From NCBI GenBank assembly GCA_013002925.1, contig JABDLQ010000318.1, positions 1 through 25,070 on the forward strand: a stretch of DNA of 25,070 nucleotides. Reading direction: 5' to 3'. Made by a program: the position numbers and the translations under genes. Numbering within the stretch: the stretch's first letter is position 1; every line of letters begins with the position of its first letter. The notes under the pieces were generated by a model that did no database searches, was not told the DNA's origin, and worked only from the letters and a program-made list of their open reading frames with translations. Below are positions 15,787-24,169 of the stretch, one piece after another. The stretch is from Gammaproteobacteria bacterium. GTDB lineage: Bacteria > Pseudomonadota > Gammaproteobacteria > Steroidobacterales > SZUA-146.

Positions 15787-16927
15787 AGCACCGGCTGCAG
15801 CAGTTGGGGTGCTGTGTGCGGCAACGTTGTTGGCGTCTGTTGCACAGGCCAGTGAAGAAGAGCAACTCGATGCGGTGCGGGCCCGGATTGAAAGAGTCGA
15901 GCAGCAACTGGCAGCGAGTATCAACGAGCGCGATCACATGCAGGGCCGGCTTGCAGAGGCAGAACGGCTGGTCAGCGAATTGCAAAACAACATTGCCTCG
16001 CTAAACCGGGAGCGTGCAGCAACCGAGTCACGGCTGGCGGAACTGGAGACCCAGCGCCAGCAGGCGTTAGATGATCTCCAGCAGCAAAAATCCCGGCTCG
16101 CCGAGCAGGTTTATGCAGCCTATGTGGGTGGTCGTAAAGAAAAAATAAAACTTTTGCTGAGTCAAAAAGACCCTGCCGAGTTGGGCCGCGTTGCTGTTTA
16201 TTACCAGTATTTGAATGCGCAGCGGCTGGCAAAAATCAACGCCGTGCGGGAACTGGTTTCGACACTTGAGCAACTCAAGGCGCAAAGCGCGTTGGAAAAC
16301 CAGACGATTAAACGATTGCAACGGCAGCGGCATGTTGAACTTGAACAATTAAAATCCGCCCGGCAGGAACGCCAGGGCGCTATTGCGGCAATTAATCTGC
16401 GCATTCGCAGTTCGACCGATGAAGTCGCGCGCCTGACCGCAGAAGAGCAAAAGCTCGTGCGGTTGATCGAGGAACTCGACAGTATAATGAAAGAGTTCCC
16501 GGTGGGGTCGCGCACAGCGTTCAGCAAACTGAAAGGCGAGTTGGCATGGCCGGTAAAGGGCCGGCTGGTGGCTGATTTCGGGCAGCGTCGTAATGGTTCG
16601 TCAATCAGCTGGGACGGTGTGCTGATTGGTGCGCAACGCGGTACCTCGGTGCGCGCGGTTGCACGTGGGCGCGTGGCGTATGCTGACTGGTTACCGGGGC
16701 AGGGTTTGCTGGTGATTATTGAGCATGGAAATGACTACTTCAGTCTCTACGGAAGAAACGAAACCGTCCTGGCGGAGCCGGGCGACTGGGTAGAACCCGG
16801 CGAGGCGATTGCCACGATCGGTGATTCCGGTGGCCAGGCGCAAGTCGCTTTGTATTTCGCAATTCGCAAAGCCGGTAGGCCAATAAACCCAAGACCGTGG
16901 TTCAAGGGGTCCGTCAGCCGCCGTTAA
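15779..16927 (+). CDS. envC: EnvC-like murein hydrolase activator
   Basis: A 382-residue periplasmic protein. A signal peptide (cleavage after AQA near residue 24) is followed by a long coiled coil (about 25-240, alternating Glu/Arg/Leu/Gln) and a C-terminal LytM/M23 domain (about 255-380). The LytM zinc ligands are missing: the usual HxxxD becomes SWDGVLIGA and the usual HxH becomes LYFAI. The domain is therefore degenerate, as in E. coli EnvC, which activates the amidases AmiA and AmiB at the septum. I chose the GTG at 15779 (MRKAPAAAVG..., eight-base overlap with gpmI) over a TTG at 15758. The ribosome binding site is weak for either. Confidence 0.88.
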   Translation: MRKAPAAAVGVLCAATLLASVAQASEEEQLDAVRARIERVEQQLAASINERDHMQGRLAEAERLVSELQNNIASLNRERAATESRLAELETQRQQALDDLQQQKSRLAEQVYAAYVGGRKEKIKLLLSQKDPAELGRVAVYYQYLNAQRLAKINAVRELVSTLEQLKAQSALENQTIKRLQRQRHVELEQLKSARQERQGAIAAINLRIRSSTDEVARLTAEEQKLVRLIEELDSIMKEFPVGSRTAFSKLKGELAWPVKGRLVADFGQRRNGSSISWDGVLIGAQRGTSVRAVARGRVAYADWLPGQGLLVIIEHGNDYFSLYGRNETVLAEPGDWVEPGEAIATIGDSGGQAQVALYFAIRKAGRPINPRPWFKGSVSRR

Positions 16928-17056
16928 GCACGGTGTGACATTGTGCTGCACCGCAACAGGCGAAGTTTTACCAGTAACGGCCTGCCGGCTCTAATTCTCA
17001 CCAGTCGCTGTGATATCTTCCCCCGTGAGTCAAGAATTTCCAATTGGTGGTGCTTT

Positions 17057-18235
17057 ATGAATCCACGCACACTTACTGTTTTGTCCATCGGATTTATTCT
17101 GGGGCTGTCGGTGTCCTCCTGGCAGCCAGTCAGTGCAGAGCGCGAACCACCGGCCAATGATGTACAGGTTTACCAGGACGGTGCCAGGCTGATTGCGGAA
17201 GTCATGGATAAAATTAAATCCGAGTACGTGGAGATCGTCCCGGATCAACAGCTTTTTGAAGCGGCCGTGAGCGGCATGGTTGCGGGCCTGGATCCGCACT
17301 CGGTGTTCCTGTCAGCCGAACGGTTCCGGGATGTGAAAATCAGCACCACCGGCAACTACGCTGGCATTGGTGTGGAACTCAATACCGAGAATCGTGCCAT
17401 CGTGGTCGTCGCACCCATCGACGGTGGCCCGGCGGCACGTGCCGGGATGCTGGCGGGTGACACGATCATCATGGTAGACGGTGTGCCGGTCAACCCGGAC
17501 AGTATTGACGAAGCGCTGACCCATATGCGTGGCGAGATCGGTAGCTCGGTTGCATTGTCAGTGATGCGAAAAAACGTTGCTGAAGTGCTGAGTTTTGATC
17601 TGATTCGCGAGCAGATAAATCTCAGCAGTGTGAGTGGCCGCATGCTGGAAGAGGGACTGGCCTATGTGCGCATCAGCCAGTTCAGTGAAACAACCCACCA
17701 GGATTTGCATGTTTTCTTATCGGAGTTGGCGCGGTTGCACGGAAAACTCCAGGGCCTTGTAATTGATTTGCGCAACAATCCCGGTGGAGTCCTGGATGCT
17801 GCAGTACGGGTGTCCGACATCTTTTTGGACGATGGGGTGATCGTGACGGCGGACGGCCGCACCGATTCCTCGGATTTTGAGTTTTCCGCTCATCCCGGTG
17901 ATGCCATCAATGGCGCCGGCTTAGTCGTATTGGTAAATTCAGGCAGTGCCTCGGCAGCGGAAATCGTCGCAGGCGCGCTGCAGGATCACGCGCGCAGCAC
18001 TGTCATTGGTGAAAAAACATTTGGCAAAGGGTCGGTGCAAACCGTGTTGCCGCTGGCGGATGGTCAGGCGCTGAAGCTGACCACGTCTTATTACTTCACT
18101 CCGTCGGGGGCATCCATCCACGGACAGGGCATCGAACCCGATATTGTTGTTGAACAACACGGCGAATCTGACCTGCCGCTGCAAAGCGCTGTAGACCACT
18201 TAAAATCTGCCCGACTGCAAAGCCGGAATCATTGA
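17057..18235 (+). CDS. ctpA: C-terminal processing peptidase (S41 family, CtpA-like)
   Basis: A 392-residue exported serine protease. A signal/anchor segment (TLTVLSIGFILGLSVSSW) is followed by an N-terminal helical region, a PDZ domain (about 95-175, with TGNYAGIGVEL and AGMLAGDTIIMVDG) and the S41 catalytic domain. GLVIDLRNNPGGVLDAAV is the family core, the nucleophile Ser lies in NSGSASAAEI (about residue 297-299) and the general-base Lys in EKTFGKGSVQ (residue 324). SGASIHGQGIEPDI closes the domain. I chose the ATG at 17057, preceded by GGTGG, because the upstream frame adds no signal peptide. It may trim or regulate envelope proteins next to EnvC; targets are not visible. Confidence 0.92.
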   Translation: MNPRTLTVLSIGFILGLSVSSWQPVSAEREPPANDVQVYQDGARLIAEVMDKIKSEYVEIVPDQQLFEAAVSGMVAGLDPHSVFLSAERFRDVKISTTGNYAGIGVELNTENRAIVVVAPIDGGPAARAGMLAGDTIIMVDGVPVNPDSIDEALTHMRGEIGSSVALSVMRKNVAEVLSFDLIREQINLSSVSGRMLEEGLAYVRISQFSETTHQDLHVFLSELARLHGKLQGLVIDLRNNPGGVLDAAVRVSDIFLDDGVIVTADGRTDSSDFEFSAHPGDAINGAGLVVLVNSGSASAAEIVAGALQDHARSTVIGEKTFGKGSVQTVLPLADGQALKLTTSYYFTPSGASIHGQGIEPDIVVEQHGESDLPLQSAVDHLKSARLQSRNH

Positions 18236-18238
18236 CCC

Positions 18239-19132
18239 ATGCGGACGAGTATTCGCACGGTGTTCATAGTCGGTCTTTTGTGTTTCGCGCCAGCTTTCGC
18301 GGCCGGCGCTGATTCCGGTGGGTTTGAGCAACAGCCGGTTTCAGGAGCGGTGGTTGCTATCATCATCGATGATCTGGGTAATCACGGACTGGATAGTGCG
18401 CGCATTGCGGCATTGCCGGGACCCGTTGCCTGCGCTGTCCTGCCGCACACCCCGCATGGCCGCGCGGTGGCCGAACAGGCCCATGCACTAGGCAAGGAGG
18501 TATTGCTGCATTTGCCACTCGAGGCTCTGAGCAACAATAGTCTGCTGGGCGATGGTGCGATCAAACTGGATGACTCAGCGTCAACCGTGGCGCGCGTGCT
18601 CCATGAAAATCTGCAATCCATACCGCATGTCGTTGGCATTAACAATCATATGGGCAGTCTGTTGACCCGGCATCCGGGACATATGGGCTGGCTGATGCAG
18701 GCACTGCAGGATACGGGTCACTTGTTTTTTGTCGACAGTGTAACGACCCGCCACAGTGTCGCGTTTGAAGTCGCACGCGAATATTCCCTGCCGGCGGTGA
18801 AACGGGATATTTTTCTTGACCGGCAGCGCAATCCGGATTACGTGTTGCAACAGTTTGAAAAACTTGTCGCACGCGCTCTTGATAAAGGGTACGCAACGGC
18901 CATTGGCCACCCATTCCCTGAGACTCTCGAGATGCTGGAAGCACAGCTGCCACGGTTGCGTGATATGGGTGTGACACTGATCAGCGTGGGCGATATGATT
19001 CGCCATCAGAATGAAATGGGCCATAGGGACCGTCCGGCAACGCACTGGGCCAGGGCCTCATCCGCAGCGTCTCCCGCAGCGGTGGTGTCGGGAGCGACAG
19101 TCGTTATGCCGCAGTTGCAGGAGTCACAATGA
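18239..19132 (+). CDS. yibQ: YibQ-like divergent polysaccharide deacetylase family protein
   Basis: A 297-residue exported protein (PF04748-type, NodB-like fold). A signal peptide (TVFIVGLLCFAPAFA) precedes the domain from about residue 40: VVAIIIDDLGNHG with the paired Asp, then VLPHTPHGRAVAEQAHALGKE and LLHLPLEAL. GINNHMGSLLTRH, SVTTRHSVAF, KRDIFLDRQRN and TAIGHPFPETLEML complete the family pattern. A polysaccharide-hydrolase or deacetylase role is family inference; no substrate is proven by the sequence. The last 45 residues are an Ala/Ser-rich tail. The ATG is three bases after the ctpA stop, and its stop overlaps the next ATG. Confidence 0.88.
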   Translation: MRTSIRTVFIVGLLCFAPAFAAGADSGGFEQQPVSGAVVAIIIDDLGNHGLDSARIAALPGPVACAVLPHTPHGRAVAEQAHALGKEVLLHLPLEALSNNSLLGDGAIKLDDSASTVARVLHENLQSIPHVVGINNHMGSLLTRHPGHMGWLMQALQDTGHLFFVDSVTTRHSVAFEVAREYSLPAVKRDIFLDRQRNPDYVLQQFEKLVARALDKGYATAIGHPFPETLEMLEAQLPRLRDMGVTLISVGDMIRHQNEMGHRDRPATHWARASSAASPAAVVSGATVVMPQLQESQ

Positions 19133-19779
19133 AAACATTTGCCGGAACAATTACCCTGGTTTTTCTGACTGTGTTGCTTGGGGGCTGTGATGACAGTGGT
19201 CAGCGGGAAGAGCAGGCTGCCGCCGCCGCTCGGGCGGCCGAGGAGAAGCTGAAAACCGGGGCGGAGAAAGCGGAAGGCATCATCCGTAATCTGTCGCAGG
19301 CGGTAGAACAGTTGAATAACGATGTGGCGACTGTATCCAAAGACGAGCTCAAGAAGATGTTGCCTGTAGAAGTCCCCGGGATGGAGCGCACCAGCTATTC
19401 GGCCAGCCGCCGTGGCATTGAGGGCTTTAGTTTTACTCATGTCGAGTCTGAATTTACCGCAGATGACGGTGACGGTAGCCTGGTTCTCAGTATTACCGAC
19501 ATTGGTAATGTCAGCGGCTTTGCAGCATTGGGCCTGGAGGTTCTTGATGTCGAAATTGACGAGGAAAACCAGGACGGTTTCAAACGTTCCGGGTCTTACA
19601 AGGGCTTTAAGTCCTTTCAAAAACATGCTTCCCGGAACGCTCGCAGTGACTCGGAAATACTCGTATTCATCGAGGGACGCTTTATCGCAAAAGCACAGGC
19701 GCGTAATGTCGAGTGGGATCTGGTCGCTACTGTTTTTGACAGCATACCCATCGAAACGCTGCCTGACATGATTGATTGA
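19129..19779 (+). CDS. Putative inner-membrane lipoprotein, unknown function
   Basis: A 216-residue protein. The N-terminus is a lipoprotein signal with lipobox LGGC, and the residue after the Cys is Asp, which in the E. coli Lol rule retains a lipoprotein in the inner membrane. A helical, coiled-coil-like segment rich in Ala/Glu/Lys follows (about 25-70). Then comes a globular domain (about 75-210) with strands such as GFSFTHVESEF, SLVLSITDIGNVSG and ILVFIEGRFIAKAQ. I do not recognise the family. AGGAG lies seven bases before the ATG, which overlaps the yibQ stop as ATGA, so it is tightly coupled to the envelope run. Confidence 0.78.
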   Translation: MKTFAGTITLVFLTVLLGGCDDSGQREEQAAAAARAAEEKLKTGAEKAEGIIRNLSQAVEQLNNDVATVSKDELKKMLPVEVPGMERTSYSASRRGIEGFSFTHVESEFTADDGDGSLVLSITDIGNVSGFAALGLEVLDVEIDEENQDGFKRSGSYKGFKSFQKHASRNARSDSEILVFIEGRFIAKAQARNVEWDLVATVFDSIPIETLPDMID

Positions 19780-19823
19780 ACTGCTCTTTTGAATCGCACC
19801 GAGTTGTTTGCAGCGAGAGTTAA

Positions 19824-20885
19824 ATGAACGGGCGCCGCATTATTGGAGTTTGCGCTGTCATCGTGTGGGCATATGCCGCATGGATATTCTGGCAGGACTA
19901 TCAACACAGTCAGACCTATCCGCGTGAGGAACGCGAGGTTATCAGTCAACCGGGGCCGGTTAGTTTCGGGGCAACAGATATTACCGTGATCGAGGCGCCG
20001 GCGTTGTCGTCTGATGATTTTGTGCAGGCCCGGTTGACCCTGAATATTGGTAGTGAATACTTTACGGCAGATGACGAAGCGTGGATCGATACACGAGCCG
20101 ATCCCGATGACTATCGGGCGCGTTACCTGGAACGCTTCGACATGGGTTACCTGACCAGTGATGCTTCAAGGCGGCTTTATATTGTCGAAACGCTGCAGGG
20201 AGAGTATGCGCTTGCTGACGAGCCGTTGGTGAATTTATGGAGCATCGATGAACTGGGACACATCGCCAGCCTGATGGCGGTGACACCGGCACAGGCCCAT
20301 CGGGAACCGGCATGGGCAGCGGTGTTTGCCCGTTCCCACGCCGCCGCGCCGCGCGCGATCCCGGCGATGGCGGCAATGGTCCTTGGCCTGGGGTTGATGT
20401 TGCCGCTGATGGGTCGATTCTGGCGCGAGGGAAGCTGGGGTATCATTTGCGCACTCGCTCATTTTCTGGTCCCCATTATCGGTGGCGCACCATTGCTGGC
20501 TGCACCCGGCCTGGGTTACCTGGTGCCGGCCGTCGCGCTTGCTTTTGTAGTGACTGCCGCCGTTGGCGCTGCGTTGGCCCGTTGGTGGCGCAAGCTGCAA
20601 CTTGAGAGCCTGGCATTACGCGCCCTGGGCATTTGCCTGGTGCCTTGTGTGACGTTGCTGACCGGTGTGTTGGCAGCGGTGGGTCTGGCCGCGGGTTTTG
20701 CCCTGCTCGTGGATAACTCCGGCGGGGTCGCAACTGGGCAGAATTTTACTGATGGTCTGTTGCGCCCCACCGTTTTGTTGTTGCGCACGGGCGTCGGTGT
20801 TGCTGTGTTGTTGATGCTGACCGGCGGCTTGTACCAGGTCTTTATGGCACGCAAGATGCGCCGCTCGCAAACCAAATCGGTCTGA
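19824..20885 (+). CDS. Polytopic membrane protein with periplasmic domain, unknown
   Basis: A 353-residue protein. An N-terminal TM (about 5-24) is followed by a hydrophilic region of about 140 residues (26-165) carrying two Tyr/Asp-rich segments (YFTADDEAWIDTRADPDD and RYLERFDMGYLTSDAS). At least five further hydrophobic segments lie between 172 and 340. The last residues are basic, as expected for a cytoplasmic tail. No transporter or enzyme motif is evident and I cannot name a family. GAGAG lies about six bases before the ATG. It is 44 bases after the lipoprotein gene and probably in the same operon. Confidence 0.75.
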   Translation: MNGRRIIGVCAVIVWAYAAWIFWQDYQHSQTYPREEREVISQPGPVSFGATDITVIEAPALSSDDFVQARLTLNIGSEYFTADDEAWIDTRADPDDYRARYLERFDMGYLTSDASRRLYIVETLQGEYALADEPLVNLWSIDELGHIASLMAVTPAQAHREPAWAAVFARSHAAAPRAIPAMAAMVLGLGLMLPLMGRFWREGSWGIICALAHFLVPIIGGAPLLAAPGLGYLVPAVALAFVVTAAVGAALARWWRKLQLESLALRALGICLVPCVTLLTGVLAAVGLAAGFALLVDNSGGVATGQNFTDGLLRPTVLLLRTGVGVAVLLMLTGGLYQVFMARKMRRSQTKSV

Positions 20886-20968
20886 TGAACGTTTCACTGA
20901 ACGACTGGATGGGGTGAACTCCCGAGAGACCGGTTGATTTCAGTGCGACCACAGCCAATGGCTTCCGG

Positions 20969-20974
20969 TATACT
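20969..20974 (+). promoter_or_regulatory. Possible -10 of the Ntn-hydrolase gene
   Basis: TATACT would place the transcription start near 20981, 24 bases before the GTG at 21005. No good -35 is found at the usual distance, so the call is tentative. Confidence 0.3.
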
Positions 20975-21004
20975 CTGGGACCCGGCAAAACCCAGGTATG
21001 CACC

Positions 21005-21595
21005 GTGTCTATAATCGTAGCCGTCCGCAAGGGCGACCAGGCAGTTTTGGCAGCAGATACTGCACAAAGTGACGACACTCTCATTATGAAGAGCAAATAT
21101 CTGCTCAATCACAACAAACTGGTTCAGGCTGGCGACAGCTGGATTGGCCTGGCCGGCTGGTCGGCATCCCAGGATATTTTTGAAAGTCTGGTGCGTAATC
21201 ATGAAGAGTTGATGAAATTTGGCACGCGCCAGGAAATATTTGACAGCTTTATAAAGATTCACAAGCTGATGAAAGATGAGTATTTCATTGACACTCAGGA
21301 AGATAAAGAACAACCGGTGGAGTCCAGTCAGATGAGCGCGATCATCGTTAACCCCAATGGTCTGTTCGAAATCGAGAGTTACCGGTCAGTCAGTGAATAT
21401 TCACAGTTTTGGGCGCTTGGCTCAGGCAAGCGACTGGCGCTGGGTGCGCTGCATGCACTGTATGATCAAAGCGATGATGTTGTGGCCATAGCAAAAGCTG
21501 CGGTCACTGCGGCCTGTGAGTTTGACGACGGCTGTGCGTTGCCGCTAACTTGGCAGGCCATTACGCTGACACCGCCTGCCGCTCCCTCTTCCTGA
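21005..21595 (+). CDS. Proteasome/HslV-fold Ntn hydrolase with predicted Ser nucleophile
   Basis: A 196-residue protein that reads like an HslV/proteasome beta subunit: SIIVAVRKGDQAVLAADTAQ aligns with the HslV start, MKSKYLLNHNKL covers the catalytic-lysine region, WIGLAGW matches the GFAG turn, MSAIIVNPNGLFEI is the central strand pair and WALGSGKRLALGAL matches the AxGSG helix. Counting after Met removal, residue 1 is Ser where HslV has Thr, Asp17 is kept, and a Lys near 37 is the candidate for Lys33. The start is GTG-TCT; AGG lies eight bases upstream, and an ATG at 20998 is out of frame. No hslU-like ATPase is near. Proteolytic activity is inferred, not shown. Confidence 0.78.
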   Translation: MSIIVAVRKGDQAVLAADTAQSDDTLIMKSKYLLNHNKLVQAGDSWIGLAGWSASQDIFESLVRNHEELMKFGTRQEIFDSFIKIHKLMKDEYFIDTQEDKEQPVESSQMSAIIVNPNGLFEIESYRSVSEYSQFWALGSGKRLALGALHALYDQSDDVVAIAKAAVTAACEFDDGCALPLTWQAITLTPPAAPSS

Positions 21596-21638
21596 AAAAT
21601 GTAACGAGTCGGCCGGGGTTCCGGTAACAGGAGAAATC

Positions 21639-23345
21639 ATGACGATAAAAAACTTTTTTAATGCGCTGGTCATTTGTGGGACCTGCAGTGTGCTGCTGGC
21701 CTGTGCGCCAGGCAATGACCAGGGGGCTGATGAAAATGTCGTTTTACCGGCCACCAAGACCGCCAAAAAAGTACCGGTCGATAAAAAACCGGCGCTGCTC
21801 GATCATGCGCGATCGCGACTGGATATCTATGCAACGTTTCCACTGACCGCCTCACTGGATCACCTGAGTGCAAATCAAAAGAAAATGATCCCAGTTTTGA
21901 TTGAAGCATCGAAGATCATGGATGAACTGTTCTGGTTGCAGGCGTTTGGAGAACCGCAGCCGTTGCTTGACAGCATCAGCGATCCCCAGACGCGAAATTT
22001 TGCAGCCATCAACTATGGACCCTGGGATCGACTGGACGCCGATCGTCCTTTTCTGGCAGGGTTTAGCGCCAAGCCGGCGGGCGCACGTTTTTATCCCGAG
22101 GATATGAGCAAAGCCGAATACGAAGCTTCGCCGCTCGCTGCACACAGCGGATTGTATTCGCTGGTGGTGCGGGATGAGACAGGCGCGCTCAAAGCCGTAC
22201 CGTATCATGTGGCCTACGCGCCACAATTGAAAAAAGCGGCCGACCTGTTGAGCAGTGCCAGCGAACTGGCGGAAGACCCGGAATTTGCCAATTACCTGCG
22301 GCTGCGTGCCGAGGCGCTGACCACCGATCAGTACCAGCCTAGTGACATGGCCTGGATGGACATGAAAAACAATAAAATTGATCTGGTCATCGGGGCGATC
22401 GAGACCTATGAAGACCAATTGTTTAATTATCGTACTTCCTACGAAAGCTATGTGCTGATAAAAGACCTGGCATGGAGTGAACGCCTGTCGCGGTATGCCA
22501 GCTTTTTGCCCGAGCTGCAACGCGGTTTGCCGGTGCCGGAAAAATACAAATCCGAGACACCGGGGAGCGATTCTGATTTGAATGCTTATGATGCCATTTA
22601 TTACGCTGGCCATAGCAATGCCGGCTCCAAGACGATTGCAATCAATCTGCCTAATGACGAAGAAGTGCAGCTTGCCAAGGGTACCCGGCGGTTACAGCTT
22701 AAAAACGCGATGCGCGCCAAGTTTGACAAAATTCTGGTGCCCATTGCGGCGGAGCTGATCGTCCCCGAACAACGCAAGCACATCACGTTCGACGGTTTCT
22801 TTGGCAACACCATGTTTCATGAAGTTGCCCATGGTCTGGGTATAAAAAACACGCTGGATGGCGACAAAGTACGCATTGCGCTGCAGGAGCTCGCTTCCCC
22901 GACAGAAGAAGGTAAGGCCGACGTCCTGGGTCTGTACATGGTGACGCGCCTGTTTGAAAAAGGCGAAATACCGGAAGGGGAAGTGATGGATAACTATGTC
23001 ACCTTTTTGGCCGGCATTTTTCGTTCGATCCGCTTTGGCGCAAGTAGCGCCCACGGCAAAGCGAACATGGTGCGGTTTAATTTTTTCCGGGAAATGGGTG
23101 CGTTTAACCGCAATGCGCAGGGGCAATATGCGGTCGATTTTGACCGTATGCAGGAAGCGATGAATGCGCTGTCGCAAAAACTCCTGGTGTTGCAAGGCGA
23201 CGGGGATTACGCAGGCACCAAAGCGCTGATCGATACGATGGGGCAGGTTTCCGAGACCTTGCAGGCGGACCTGGAGCGCCTGTCAGCCGCCGGCATTCCT
23301 GTCGATATTGTGTTTGATCAGGGCGTACAGAATTTGAAGCTGTAA
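21639..23345 (+). CDS. M49-like zinc metallopeptidase lipoprotein
   Basis: A 568-residue protein. The lipoprotein signal has lipobox LLAC with +2 Ala, so outer-membrane sorting is likely. The C-terminal half holds the zinc site: HEVAHGLG with His394, Glu395 and His398, and downstream LQELASPTEEGKADVLGLY with Glu423/Glu424 as candidate third ligand. The pair resembles dipeptidyl-peptidase III (M49), where the second motif is EECRAE-like. The first motif here is HEXXH rather than the classical HEXXXH, as in the plant NUDX3-type and Caldithrix DPP III proteins known from the literature. A Gly/Ala-rich C-terminal helical part follows. A strong AGGAGA precedes the ATG. It starts 43 bases after the Ntn-hydrolase gene. 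Confidence 0.82.
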   Translation: MTIKNFFNALVICGTCSVLLACAPGNDQGADENVVLPATKTAKKVPVDKKPALLDHARSRLDIYATFPLTASLDHLSANQKKMIPVLIEASKIMDELFWLQAFGEPQPLLDSISDPQTRNFAAINYGPWDRLDADRPFLAGFSAKPAGARFYPEDMSKAEYEASPLAAHSGLYSLVVRDETGALKAVPYHVAYAPQLKKAADLLSSASELAEDPEFANYLRLRAEALTTDQYQPSDMAWMDMKNNKIDLVIGAIETYEDQLFNYRTSYESYVLIKDLAWSERLSRYASFLPELQRGLPVPEKYKSETPGSDSDLNAYDAIYYAGHSNAGSKTIAINLPNDEEVQLAKGTRRLQLKNAMRAKFDKILVPIAAELIVPEQRKHITFDGFFGNTMFHEVAHGLGIKNTLDGDKVRIALQELASPTEEGKADVLGLYMVTRLFEKGEIPEGEVMDNYVTFLAGIFRSIRFGASSAHGKANMVRFNFFREMGAFNRNAQGQYAVDFDRMQEAMNALSQKLLVLQGDGDYAGTKALIDTMGQVSETLQADLERLSAAGIPVDIVFDQGVQNLKL

Positions 23346-23354
23346 ACGACCTCA

Positions 23355-24023
23355 GTGGATTACTCCTGGCTGACAGCCGTTCTGGCAGTGGCACTGGTGG
23401 CCGCCGCGGCTAGCATCATCAGCGAATATCGCCATCTGGCGTTGCAGCGTTATCTGTTTAAACCGCTGCCGGTGTTGCTCATGCTGGTAGTGGTGATATC
23501 TGCCACCCAGGTTCCCCCTCTCATTCGGGCTCTGTTTGCCGGTGGTCTTGTTGCATCGGCGGTCGGCGACCTGCTGTTGATCGACCGCCGGCGTTTTGTA
23601 TGGGGATTGCTGGCTTTCCTTGTGGCACATGTGTGCTACATCTTTGGCATTTGGATGGAGCTTAGCCAGGAACCGAGAGTATTGTATGTTTTGCCACTGA
23701 CGTTGTGGGGCGGGGTATTGTTTTGGATCTTGCGCAAAGAACTCAACGAGCTCGAGTTTCCAGTGCTGATCTACATTGCCGTCATTCTTGTCATGATCTG
23801 GCTTGCCATTGAAGCGTTGCATCAAAACCCATCTACTGGCGCGCAACTGTTAGTGTTGGGGGCAGTGAGTTTCGGCCTGTCGGACTCGATTCTTGCGATC
23901 GATCATTTCCGCCGCCCGTTCCGGGTGGCGCGGTTACTGGTTCTGGTGTTTTACTATGCGGCGCAATTTGGCATTGCGTTTTCATTAGTGTTGCGTGGAC
24001 CCGGTCCAATCGGAGTCGGGTGA
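23355..24023 (+). CDS. YhhN-family lysoplasmalogenase-like membrane protein
   Basis: A 222-residue membrane protein with about seven or eight hydrophobic segments, matching PF07947 (YhhN/TMEM86). The conserved acidic positions are visible in GGLVASAVGDLLLIDRRRF (about residues 55-75) and SFGLSDSILAIDHF (about 173-186). FKPLPVLLMLVV near residue 35 is the family's KP motif. TMEM86 enzymes cleave the vinyl-ether bond of lysoplasmalogens; for the bacterial members activity is a family inference. The start is GTG, nine bases after the M49-like stop, with no clear ribosome binding site, so it may rely on coupling. Confidence 0.85.
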   Translation: MDYSWLTAVLAVALVAAAASIISEYRHLALQRYLFKPLPVLLMLVVVISATQVPPLIRALFAGGLVASAVGDLLLIDRRRFVWGLLAFLVAHVCYIFGIWMELSQEPRVLYVLPLTLWGGVLFWILRKELNELEFPVLIYIAVILVMIWLAIEALHQNPSTGAQLLVLGAVSFGLSDSILAIDHFRRPFRVARLLVLVFYYAAQFGIAFSLVLRGPGPIGVG

Positions 24024-24052
24024 GAGCGCACAGGTTGCGGGCTCAACTAATT

Positions 24053-24070
24053 GTGTGAAAGCAGTCACAC
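24053..24070. promoter_or_regulatory. Perfect CRP-type palindrome
   Basis: GTGTGA-AAGCAG-TCACAC contains TGTGA-N6-TCACA, the exact core of the CRP/Vfr consensus. The centre is at 24061.5. A candidate promoter downstream (TTGTGT at 24087-24092, 16-base spacer, TACACT at 24109-24114) would start near 24121-24122, placing the site about 60 bases upstream, close to the class I activation position of -61.5. Confidence 0.6.
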
Positions 24071-24086
24071 TTACCTTCCCTGGCAA

Positions 24087-24114
24087 TTGTGTTTTCATGT
24101 CCGGCGAGTACACT
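24087..24114 (+). promoter_or_regulatory. Candidate promoter of the thioesterase gene
   Basis: TTGTGT and TACACT are separated by 16 bases. Both are imperfect, as is common for activator-dependent promoters. The leader to the ATG at 24170 would be about 48 bases. Confidence 0.35.
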
Positions 24115-24169
24115 TTGACTTTCCGTTACCTGCCTGCCGGCTACTCTCTTAGCTGCGATGGAGTGTCCA

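Noticed and set aside
16500..16927. Missing LytM zinc ligands in EnvC as evidence of decay
   Set aside because: EnvC activators normally have a degenerate LytM domain; the rest of the protein is intact.
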